Shown: positions 6,443-13,420 of the stretch, in pieces | How positions within the stretch are numbered: the first letter of the stretch is position 1 | Layout of the letters: each line of letters begins with the position of its first letter | Assembly: GCA_030612945.1 (NCBI GenBank) | Contig: JAUWMY010000011.1 | Span: forward strand, 1-17,181 | Source: Desulfobacteraceae bacterium | GTDB taxonomy: Bacteria; Desulfobacterota; DSM-4660; Desulfatiglandales; Desulfatiglandaceae | Reading direction: 5' to 3' | DNA length: 17,181 nt | Notes under the pieces: model-generated | Told to the model about the DNA's origin: nothing | Seen by the model: only the letters and a program-made list of their open reading frames with translations | Databases searched by the model: none | Translations under genes and position numbers: made by a program

Positions 6443-8161
6443 TTAGCATGGGACAAGGACTGCCGAATTCACCCACCCCAGCCTTTTCTTCATCAAGGTT
6501 GCCATATCTCCATTGGTGGCCCCACATCTAGCGGCCTCTATCATACTTGGAATAAGACTGTGATCGTTATCACCATCTTTGAAACGCGATAGAGTTTCTT
6601 CCAGCGCCTTCATAGCCATCTCATGACTCTTAGGATCGCGCTCTTTCTTGTAAACAATATCCCGCTCCTTTTGTATTCGTTCTGTCTCCGGATTGATTTG
6701 ATAAAGAGGAATCTTCTGTTCTTCATCCATCTGGTACTTGTTTACACCTATGACAGTTTGCTTCCCTGAGTTCACTTTTTCTTTCCATTTTCGGGCAGAG
6801 ACCTCAATGACGGAACGAATATAACCGGACTCCCATGCCTTAACAAAACCTCCCTTTTCCTCTATCTTCTCAATAAGAGCCATAGCCCTTTCTTCAACTT
6901 CTGCTGTGAGGGATTCAACATAATAGGACCCACCCAAAGGATCAGTCACTTTGTCTACATTTGTTTCCTCTGCAACAACCTGCTGGATGCGCAGGGCCAG
7001 GCGTGCCGCATCTTCAGAAGGAATAGCAAGCGCTTCATCATAGCCGGGTATTTCCATGGCCTGTACGCCGGACAGAGCTGCGCCCAGACCCTGAATCGAG
7101 GTTCGGATAAGATTCACTAAGGGCTGCTGTGCGGTCAGCATCGCACCCGAGGTGTGGGTATGGATTCGGACTTGCATACTTTGCGGTTTTTTTGCCCTGA
7201 AAATATTTCGATTTGTTTTCGCCCAGATCTTACGGAGAGCACGTATCTTTGCGATCTCTTCAAAAAAATCATTTCCTTGTGCAATTTGAAATCCAAAACG
7301 CGGCAGGAAGTCATCGGGGTCTAAGCCCAGATCAATACAGCGTCTTGTTATGGACATGCCTGCGGCAACAATGACTGCCACCTCCTCATAGGCGTTGGCC
7401 CCTGCCTCTTCAATACCGTAACCGAATAGATTTGTTGTGTTCCACCTTGGCATATTCTTGGTGCAGTACCAGATCAACTCAGCAGCCAGTTTATCACACA
7501 TCTCTGGAGGAAATGTTGCCAAGCCAGAGACCACATCAAGGGTGTGGTACCAGTTCATAGAATTTCCACGCAATTGATCAGGGGTGTAACCCCTGGATTT
7601 TGCATAGGCGAGATAAACAGCGAGAATGGGAAGGCTCATATTCGTTTCGATATGCACAACGTTCATCAGATCTAAGGGCAAATCCTTAAACAGAATTTCC
7701 ATAGATTGCACGGAATAGACGCTCATGCCGCACTGGCCTACTCGTCCCTGGGCCGCCCTGTCACTGGGATCAAAGCCACCATCCGTAGCCATGTCATAAA
7801 CAAGGTTATAGTGTGCATGCCCGAAATAGCCGGTCATGCCCTGTTCACGGAGGTAGTCCATACGGGCACGGGTTTCCTCTGGGGTACCGCAGCCTATCAC
7901 CGGTTGATTTGCCCAGACCATAAACTGATAGCCCATGGGGTAATTACCTCTGGTGAAGGGAAACTGACCCGGAACGCCAATCTCAGAATATGGAATATCA
8001 TCCATGTCTGCTGGGGTATATAATGGCTTTATGGGAATACTTGAAAAAGTTTCAGGCTGGTACTCGTCTCCTTTGATGAACTTTTCTTTAACTTTATCAA
8101 ACTGCACTGCCCAAGTATCTTTCAACTCCCCATCATCTTCCAATGTTTTGGGATCAAACAT
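6443..8161 (-). CDS. B12-dependent acyl-CoA mutase large subunit, non-canonical active site
   Basis: This 572-residue protein has the catalytic TIM-barrel domain of the methylmalonyl-CoA mutase family and no cobalamin-binding domain, which must come from a separate small subunit. Family landmarks are PFTRGNYPMGY (68-78), GFDPSD (129-134), LPILAVYLAYAKSRGYTPDQL (177-197), NMPRWN (236-241), GYGIEEAGA (247-255), RIHTHTSG (332-339), DPLGGSYYVE and VIGVNKY. Aligned by eye to the Propionibacterium enzyme, several active-site residues differ: Tyr89 is Val88, Arg207 is Ser212, His244 is Gly249 and Gln330 is His336. The first two bind the methylmalonyl carboxylate and the third contacts the thioester carbonyl. 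About six extra residues sit near 113-128. It should therefore not be called a methylmalonyl-CoA mutase; some other acyl-CoA is rearranged. A GGGGGG ribosome-binding site precedes the ATG. The nearest small-subunit gene is at 16234-16626, next to a close paralogue. Confidence 0.9.
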   Translation of the reverse strand: MFDPKTLEDDGELKDTWAVQFDKVKEKFIKGDEYQPETFSSIPIKPLYTPADMDDIPYSEIGVPGQFPFTRGNYPMGYQFMVWANQPVIGCGTPEETRARMDYLREQGMTGYFGHAHYNLVYDMATDGGFDPSDRAAQGRVGQCGMSVYSVQSMEILFKDLPLDLMNVVHIETNMSLPILAVYLAYAKSRGYTPDQLRGNSMNWYHTLDVVSGLATFPPEMCDKLAAELIWYCTKNMPRWNTTNLFGYGIEEAGANAYEEVAVIVAAGMSITRRCIDLGLDPDDFLPRFGFQIAQGNDFFEEIAKIRALRKIWAKTNRNIFRAKKPQSMQVRIHTHTSGAMLTAQQPLVNLIRTSIQGLGAALSGVQAMEIPGYDEALAIPSEDAARLALRIQQVVAEETNVDKVTDPLGGSYYVESLTAEVEERAMALIEKIEEKGGFVKAWESGYIRSVIEVSARKWKEKVNSGKQTVIGVNKYQMDEEQKIPLYQINPETERIQKERDIVYKKERDPKSHEMAMKALEETLSRFKDGDNDHSLIPSMIEAARCGATNGDMATLMKKRLGWVNSAVLVPC

Positions 8162-8248
8162 GCATCCCCCCTTTCCTTAAGAAATTCATTTACCCCTTCT
8201 CTTCTTAAAACAAGTGAAGAAATGGTAGTATTTTAGACTTACGAGTTA

Positions 8249-8431
8249 GAGACTTTTGCAAAACGCCTAATTTTGGCCAATCTTTGCGCCAGGTTCAAAT
8301 TTTAATCGGCGAAACAGTCAATGTATTTCTGTGGTTAACCGCCTCAGGTGAAGCGTCTTCCCCTCCGTGGCGTAGGCCCTACGGACCGGAGGCTTGATCT
8401 TGAGAAAAATTGAACATTTTTCAAAGATCTC
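8249..8431. mobile_element. MITE-like inverted-repeat element
   Basis: The outer ends are 26-base imperfect inverted repeats: 8249-8274 begins GAGACTTTTGCAAAAC and the complement of 8406-8431 begins GAGATCTTTGAAAAAT, with 19 of 26 positions identical. In the middle, 8362-8392 forms a strong hairpin (CCTCCG and CGTAGG arms pairing with CCTACG and CGGAGG, with a 3x3 internal bulge). The element is 183 bases, carries no coding frame of note, and lies just upstream of the mutase gene. I see no clear target-site duplication. It could be a non-autonomous transposable element or an old structured repeat. Confidence 0.45.
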
Positions 8432-8538
8432 ATCTATTTACTGATCATGTCACACTCAAATGCTGTTTTTTCCACACGTTTTTTGATGACAAGCCATTAA
8501 AAGAAAATAGGAAATATCTCTTAAGATGAGAAGAGGGG

Positions 8539-8577
8539 ATCGTCCCACCCCACATTGGAACGATAGGGTAGGACGAT
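8539..8577 (-). terminator. Terminator-like hairpin after the transporter operon
   Basis: On the minus strand the 12-base arms ATCGTCCTACCC (8566-8577) and GGGTGGGACGAT (8539-8550) pair fully, with one G-U wobble and a 15-base loop. The hairpin starts about 38 bases after the stop of the lipoprotein gene, the last gene of the operon. It is followed by a pyrimidine-rich run (CCCCTCTTCTC) and not a pure U-tract, so it may be a weak intrinsic terminator or an RNA 3'-end stabiliser. Confidence 0.45.
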
Positions 8578-8614
8578 TTCGCATGGATATGCTCTGTACC
8601 GATTCAAATGGCAA

Positions 8615-9184
8615 TCATTTAGGCGCTGGGCTCTGTTTCCATTCAGCGGTAAAAGGTACAGATAATGATCCTATTTCACTGTCTACATAGGCTGCTCCTA
8701 TTAAATTCCACAAAGCCCTCTCTTCCTGTATTGCCTTACAGATACCCCCGAAGACACTGGCTCCCTCTTTCAAATTGATCACAGCACCACCGAGAAGAAG
8801 ATTTACCGGCCCCATTTTTGCGTTAAGAAAATACGTCTTCCTTACTTGAGCCTCACCCTTGGCAGGGATATATATGCCTTCTTGCACTGCCATGGCCCCT
8901 AACCTTGTCTTCTCCACACTAACGGTCCATTCCAGAGCATCTACATTAACAAGGATGGGATTCGGGTTGGATATTCCAAATAGCATGTCGACAATGATAG
9001 GCTCTTTAGAAGCCTCTTTCCCTACATAAATATTCTGGATTTCAAGCAGCTCCACATTGACTGGCAAGAGCTTTTCTGGTTTAGCTGCTTTAGCTACACC
9101 GGTTCCCATTGTCTGACAACCTACTCCCAGAAATATGCCAATAATGCCCCATATAAGAAAAATATTTAAAATAACTTTACGCAT
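8615..9184 (-). CDS. LEA14-like lipoprotein
   Basis: This 189-residue protein starts with a short positively charged end and a hydrophobic helix (about 4-19) leading to a lipobox-like LGVGC with Cys23, so it is probably a lipoprotein anchored in the cell envelope. The body is consistent with a LEA type 2 (LEA14/WHy) beta-sandwich: hydrophobic strands around a central ISNPNP motif (71-76), followed by alternating strands such as VDALEWTVSV and ending with SLSVPFTAEW. The -3 residue of the lipobox is Gly, which is unusual. The gene lies 40 bases after livF behind a strong AAGGAGG ribosome-binding site, so it belongs to the transporter operon as its last gene. Its job is unknown; an accessory role at the envelope in handling a hydrophobic substrate is a guess from context. 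Confidence 0.65.
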   Translation of the reverse strand: MRKVILNIFLIWGIIGIFLGVGCQTMGTGVAKAAKPEKLLPVNVELLEIQNIYVGKEASKEPIIVDMLFGISNPNPILVNVDALEWTVSVEKTRLGAMAVQEGIYIPAKGEAQVRKTYFLNAKMGPVNLLLGGAVINLKEGASVFGGICKAIQEERALWNLIGAAYVDSEIGSLSVPFTAEWKQSPAPK

Positions 9185-9224
9185 TTTGCCCCTCCTTATC
9201 TTTATTTTTTTTGAGAATATTTTC

Positions 9225-10019
9225 CTAGCCCAACCATCTTTTTCGTCTCTTATAATGCTTTATGTCTTTATAGCTTTTTTTACTTCCCACCTCACTTAGC
9301 CCCAAATAAAATTCCTTTATGTCTTCATTGTCTTTAAGCGTCTCACTTGGGCCATCAAGAACAATTCTGCCGTTTTCCATGATATAGCCATAGTGAGCAA
9401 TATCAAGGGCAGCGACGGCATTCTGCTCCACTAATAAAATGGACGTTTTTTCCTCATCATATACAGCCTTTATGATTCTAAAGATCTCATCTACCAGAAG
9501 AGGAGCAAGTCCCATCGATGCTTCATCAATGAGCATAATTTTGGGCTCTGACATGAGGGCCCTTCCAATTACCAGCATCTGCTGCTCTCCACCAGAAAGA
9601 TATCCACTGGTTTTGTTCCTGAGCGTTTTCAGTTTGGGAAAAAAGGCATAGACTTTTGCCAAGTCCCTTTTGACGGCCTGTCCATCGTGCCGAAGATAAG
9701 CGCCTGTCATCAAATTTTCCTCAGCCGTAAGATGCTCAAAAATGGCACGGCCCTCTATGACCTGGATAATCCCCTTCTTTACTATGTCTTGAGGGTCCCC
9801 GTTTTCTATGGGCTCACCCTCAAAATAGATAGTGCCGTCAGTTACCCTCCCTAACTCAGTGGACAGTAGACCTGAAACTGCCTTGAGCGTAGTGCTTTTT
9901 CCTGCACCATTGGCGCCAAGGAGGGTTACTATCTTTTCATCAGGGACCTTCAGGCTTACTCCTTTGAGGACCAGAATTACCCCAGTGTAACGAACCTCAA
10001 TGTTCTGAATATCTAACAT
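9225..10019 (-). CDS. livF: Branched-chain-type ABC transporter ATP-binding protein LivF
   Basis: This 264-residue ATPase has Walker A GANGAGKS (35-42), the ABC signature LSGGEQQ (141-147), Walker B IMLIDE (161-166) followed by ASMGLAP, and the H-loop region VEQN about 198. The DEASMGLAP form and GANGAGK loop are typical of LivF rather than LivG. The protein energises uptake through LivH-LivM together with LivG, encoded at the other end of the cluster. The last 20 or so residues (KKSYKDIKHYKRRKRW) form a basic tail beyond the usual LivF end. It begins 73 bases after the binding-protein gene, with an AAAAGGGG ribosome-binding site. Confidence 0.93.
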   Translation of the reverse strand: MLDIQNIEVRYTGVILVLKGVSLKVPDEKIVTLLGANGAGKSTTLKAVSGLLSTELGRVTDGTIYFEGEPIENGDPQDIVKKGIIQVIEGRAIFEHLTAEENLMTGAYLRHDGQAVKRDLAKVYAFFPKLKTLRNKTSGYLSGGEQQMLVIGRALMSEPKIMLIDEASMGLAPLLVDEIFRIIKAVYDEEKTSILLVEQNAVAALDIAHYGYIMENGRIVLDGPSETLKDNEDIKEFYLGLSEVGSKKSYKDIKHYKRRKRWLG

Positions 10020-10092
10020 TTATCAAACCCCTTTTAGAGCAAAGAACAAGCACAAACAAAAGACCCAAAAAAGCCCTTGAAAGCAATGGCTA

Positions 10093-11334
10093 TTATTTTG
10101 GGTTCATATCTGGGGCTTCTGTCCAGTCGGTAATGGGCACCAGTTTGCCATTTTGCCATTGCACCATTCTCAGCTTGTTATGACTGTGTCTGGTAGGCGA
10201 ATAAGTTACCGGGGATGTCCATGCGTCAAAGTCCTTCAGACTCTCAAGGGCCTCTGAAAGGGCATCGGAATTTAGGCCCTCCCAGCCTACCTTCTTAATC
10301 GCCCGCCTGTAAGCTTCAAGTATAGTCATGGTCCCGGTGACCATTTGTGGGTAGCCATAGGCCATGTCTTCCGGCTTACGGTTGTTTTCTTTGAACAGTT
10401 TCCTCCAAAGGGCATTTGGATTCTCGTCAAAGGTGGCGAAAGAGTGGAGACTGATAAAACCCTCAGCATTTTTACCGGCCAGACGCTTGAGAAATACATC
10501 ACCAGTTGGGCAGGAGCCGGCGTATTTTATTTTTTTATTAAGCCCCAGACGGGCCAGATCTTTGCATGTGGTCGCTACCTGGGGAGCTAACCAACTGGAG
10601 AAAACCCAGTCGGCCCCGGCCTTATTCAGGACCAGGAGCTGGGTGCTTACATCTATAGGAGCCGTAGAAGCAAACTGGAAAGGTTTGATAATATCAACTT
10701 TTTTCTTTGCAGCGTAGGCCATCGTAGCATCACTCTCGAAACCTCGGCCAAAACCATTATCCCAGGTCAAAATACCGACCTTTGGATTCCTTCCCATCTT
10801 GGCATAGTCCCAGTTTTTAGAGACATAATCCATGAAAAAGCCAAACTGGTCAGGATATGAAGCCATGTTGCCAAAAATATATTTACCTACCGGGTAGCAG
10901 ACTTTGGCACTCGCACCCCAGGTGAAAAGGATTATCTTTGATTCTTCAAAGAGATGCCTTAACGCCTCAGCTTCACCAGTCTGGGCGACAACAATTAATA
11001 GAGGTTTTGGTTTTGAACTTTTGAAGCGACGAAATATTGAGGTTGCCCGGGATAGTATTCCACCGCTATCCGCCCATTTTAGCTTGTACTTGGCACCGGG
11101 GATCAGGTTGTTTTTTTTCCAGTATTTCATGACATCACGATGAGCTGCCATGCCAGGGGTGGTTATGCCTCCATAAGGACCGGAATAGTCTCCCGCGGCG
11201 TAGATGGTTATGACCTTGTCTTTCGCAGCCTGTGCCGTTTCATAGGACGCGGAGAGTATAATCATAACCGCCACTGCCAAGAATAAAACAAAGTTTCTGG
11301 ATTTTGTTGCCAAAGCTTTACTTTTCTTACCCAT
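10093..11334 (-). CDS. Periplasmic substrate-binding protein of the branched-chain (HAAT) ABC family
   Basis: This is the type-I periplasmic binding protein that delivers substrate to the LivHMGF transporter. I place the start at the ATG at 11332-11334 (413 residues) because an AAAGGAGG ribosome-binding site lies six bases before it; an in-frame ATG twelve codons upstream lacks one. A signal peptide is evident: a basic start (MGKKSKALATKSR), a hydrophobic core (about 14-29) and an AQA cleavage site near residue 36. The mature part starts with VITIYAAGDYSGPYGG and shows the two-lobed Peripla_BP_6 pattern (KVGILTWDNGFGRG, DWVFSSWLAPQVA, MTILEAYRRAIKKVG). Such proteins in Liv/fadD clusters often bind aromatic, aliphatic or dicarboxylic acids and not amino acids. 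The true ligand cannot be read from the sequence. A hairpin in the gap after livM may set its expression level. Confidence 0.9.
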   Translation of the reverse strand: MGKKSKALATKSRNFVLFLAVAVMIILSASYETAQAAKDKVITIYAAGDYSGPYGGITTPGMAAHRDVMKYWKKNNLIPGAKYKLKWADSGGILSRATSIFRRFKSSKPKPLLIVVAQTGEAEALRHLFEESKIILFTWGASAKVCYPVGKYIFGNMASYPDQFGFFMDYVSKNWDYAKMGRNPKVGILTWDNGFGRGFESDATMAYAAKKKVDIIKPFQFASTAPIDVSTQLLVLNKAGADWVFSSWLAPQVATTCKDLARLGLNKKIKYAGSCPTGDVFLKRLAGKNAEGFISLHSFATFDENPNALWRKLFKENNRKPEDMAYGYPQMVTGTMTILEAYRRAIKKVGWEGLNSDALSEALESLKDFDAWTSPVTYSPTRHSHNKLRMVQWQNGKLVPITDWTEAPDMNPK

Positions 11335-11377
11335 TTTAAACCTCCTTTTAATACCAAAAAGGTTAAACAAAAAAGTC

Positions 11378-11403
11378 GGCCAGTTCTTGAGAAAAATCTG
11401 GCC
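11378..11403 (-). terminator. Hairpin with U-run between livM and the binding-protein gene
   Basis: On the minus strand GGCCAG (11398-11403) and CTGGCC (11378-11383) pair around a 14-base loop and are followed by GACTTTTTTG. This resembles a weak intrinsic terminator inside the operon, 45 bases before the binding-protein start. It could attenuate downstream expression or act as a processing or stability element that sets the abundance of the binding protein. Confidence 0.4.
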
Positions 11404-11450
11404 CTAAAGACCCAGTCAAATGTACGCTATACCTCCTTTCTAATTTAAGG

Positions 11451-12521
11451 TTAGTCAGAAAACGGATGGAGGCGCAGGGAAGCGAGAAACACTCTCCACG
11501 CATGATTTATTCCCCTGGGTTGGAAAATAAGAAAAAGTATCATGCTCATTCCAAAGGTAAGCGCCCCCAATCCAACAAAAATATATATTGCATAGCCTCC
11601 GGCCAGACCCTCAGGCAACCAGCCTTCGAGAATGGGCGCAACGGCTGTTACGAAATACTCCAGAATCCTAATAAAAGCCGCTCCAAACACCGCACCCATG
11701 ATACTACCCAGACCTCCGACCACGACCATCCCTAAATACCACACTGAATCCATCAGCGTAAAATGCTCCGGATTAAGTGCCCGCTGCCAGTGGCCCCAAA
11801 GTGCGCCGGAAATACCGGCATAAACAGAGCAGATAAAAAAAGCCATAAGCTTGTATTTGAAAATATTTATGCCCAAAACCTCAGCAGCAAGATCATTATC
11901 GCGAATTGCCACAAAGGCCCTTCCTATCCGGGTGCGAGTAATGTTCTTTGCGAGATAAATCATTATTAATGTGATCGTAATGACCAGATAGAACATGCTG
12001 GTTTCAGTGTTGAAGGTGAAACCGAATATCACAGGAGGAGGGACTGTTAGGCCGGGATATACCCCACCGGTTATGTCAGGCCTTACCCATACAATAAGCC
12101 ATGGAATAATGAAAGAAGCGGCCAGTGTCGCCATTGCCAGATAGAAGCCTTTTAACCGAAGGGAAGGAATACCGAAAATCAGCCCGGCGAGTCCGCCAGC
12201 CAGACCGGCACAGGGCAAAGCCAACAGGAATGGAAATCCGCAAAGTGTGATCAAAAGACCTGATGCATAAGCTCCAACTGCCATAAAGGCCGATTGTCCT
12301 AAAGATATCTGGCCCGCATATCCGACCAAAATCATAAGACCTAGCACGGTTATTGAAGTGATGGCAATATGAGTTAGAAGAGAAAGCAATTGCTCCCCGG
12401 CGATCAGAGGAAGAAAGCAAAGAACCAGCAGAAAAACCACAAATGTGATTTTGTGTGTCAATGTCCGAAAAATGGCCGTGCACTGCGTATATCGAACATC
12501 AAAAGTTCCGAAAAGTTTCAT
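11451..12521 (-). CDS. livM: Branched-chain-type ABC transporter permease LivM
   Basis: This is a 356-residue inner-membrane permease with about nine to ten hydrophobic segments, the clearest being about 26-42, 47-66, 76-94, 97-117, 126-147, 176-191, 224-245, 258-285 and 308-334. The cytoplasmic EAA-type loop that docks on the ATPases is GRAFVAIRDNDLAAEVLGIN (200-219). The GYAGQISLGQSAFMAVGAY segment (67-85) is characteristic of LivM. It forms the transmembrane channel with LivH. Its ATG lies two bases after the livH stop and its ribosome-binding site (GAAAGGG) is inside livH, so the two are translationally coupled. The C-terminus runs about 20 residues beyond the last membrane segment and is basic. 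Confidence 0.93.
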   Translation of the reverse strand: MKLFGTFDVRYTQCTAIFRTLTHKITFVVFLLVLCFLPLIAGEQLLSLLTHIAITSITVLGLMILVGYAGQISLGQSAFMAVGAYASGLLITLCGFPFLLALPCAGLAGGLAGLIFGIPSLRLKGFYLAMATLAASFIIPWLIVWVRPDITGGVYPGLTVPPPVIFGFTFNTETSMFYLVITITLIMIYLAKNITRTRIGRAFVAIRDNDLAAEVLGINIFKYKLMAFFICSVYAGISGALWGHWQRALNPEHFTLMDSVWYLGMVVVGGLGSIMGAVFGAAFIRILEYFVTAVAPILEGWLPEGLAGGYAIYIFVGLGALTFGMSMILFLIFQPRGINHAWRVFLASLRLHPFSD

Positions 12522-12523
12522 TA

Positions 12524-13393
12524 TTATACCCTTTCAATTCGAACTAATCCAAAAAGGCCGTATGGCCTAATAAACAGGACAAGGAGAAGAACAAAATAGG
12601 GAGTTACTTCCATTAGAGAAGGATGAATCAAACCACCGGCCCAGCTTTCTAACAATCCGATTGCGAGTCCCCCGATTACCGCACCAGGCGCAGATTCGAG
12701 CCCCCCGACTATAACCGCAGGAAAGGCCTTAAGTCCGATCATCGAAACAGTCGGACTGATTCCGCCTCCTATACAACCAAGCAAAATGGCTGCTATACAG
12801 GCGACAAAACAGGAAATCGCCCAGGTCATGGCAAACACCCCTTTTACATTGATTCCTGTGCTTTGAGCAAATTGATGATTTTCAGCGGTGGCCCTCATTC
12901 CCAATCCGAGCTTCGTCTTCTTGAAGAAAATGGCAAACAGTACAAATACCGTCATAGATACTAAAAAAGCTATTAAGTGAATCCGGCTAATTCCCACTTC
13001 ACCGATCATAATCTGGGAATGAGATACAATTTCGGGAAACTGACGTATCGTCGATTGCCAGCCTATGGACCCGACTCCTCTGAGTGCCCAGGAAAGTCCC
13101 AGAGTCATCATGATAGTAGCCAGAATAGGTTGGCCGATAAGGGGACGAAGAGTCAGCCTTTCAATTATAAGCCCCAAGAAAAAAGAGACGATGAGTCCTG
13201 AAATCAATCCTATAGCTATACCAAAAAAACTGATAAAGGTAGTGGTTGCCAACCCACTGATAATCAGCACTTCACCCTGGGCGAAGTTGAAAACGCGAGT
13301 TGCCTTGTAAATGATAACAATACCCAAGGCTATCAAGGCATATATGCTCCCTGTCAGAATCCCCGTCACTGTCAACTGCAAAAAAAAGACCAT
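12524..13393 (-). CDS. livH: Branched-chain-type ABC transporter permease LivH
   Basis: The protein is a 289-residue membrane permease, normal for LivH. Recognisable parts are the N-terminal helix with GSIYALIALGIVIIYKATRVFNFAQGE (15-41), which is the LivH hallmark, the EAA-type loop GLGMRATAENHQFAQSTGIN (163-182) that contacts the ATPases, and the glycine-rich PAVIVGGLESAPGAVIGGLAIG near 225-246. There are about eight hydrophobic segments. The start has an AAGGAG ribosome-binding site nine bases upstream. It lies 27 bases after the acyl-CoA ligase gene and overlaps functionally with livM downstream, so ligase and permease genes are read from one message. Confidence 0.94.
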   Translation of the reverse strand: MVFFLQLTVTGILTGSIYALIALGIVIIYKATRVFNFAQGEVLIISGLATTTFISFFGIAIGLISGLIVSFFLGLIIERLTLRPLIGQPILATIMMTLGLSWALRGVGSIGWQSTIRQFPEIVSHSQIMIGEVGISRIHLIAFLVSMTVFVLFAIFFKKTKLGLGMRATAENHQFAQSTGINVKGVFAMTWAISCFVACIAAILLGCIGGGISPTVSMIGLKAFPAVIVGGLESAPGAVIGGLAIGLLESWAGGLIHPSLMEVTPYFVLLLVLFIRPYGLFGLVRIERV

Positions 13394-13420
13394 TGAAATA
13401 ACTCCTTACTTAAAGTTGGA

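Noticed and set aside
6443..8161. Annotation as methylmalonyl-CoA mutase (mutA/mutB)
   Set aside because: The residues that bind the methylmalonyl carboxylate are Val88 and Ser212, so the classical name would be misleading.
8222..8265. Possible promoter for the mutase gene (TTGCAA with TAAAAT)
   Set aside because: The spacer between the two boxes is 20 bases, too long for a convincing sigma-70 promoter, and the -35 part belongs to the inverted repeat of the MITE-like element.
10345..11143. Several plus-strand open frames of 80-117 codons
   Set aside because: They are antisense to the binding-protein gene, which has a signal peptide and family motifs; none looks like a protein family.
12076..12483. 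A 135-codon open frame on the minus strand
   Set aside because: It lies wholly inside livM in another frame; livM has convincing permease motifs and this frame has none.
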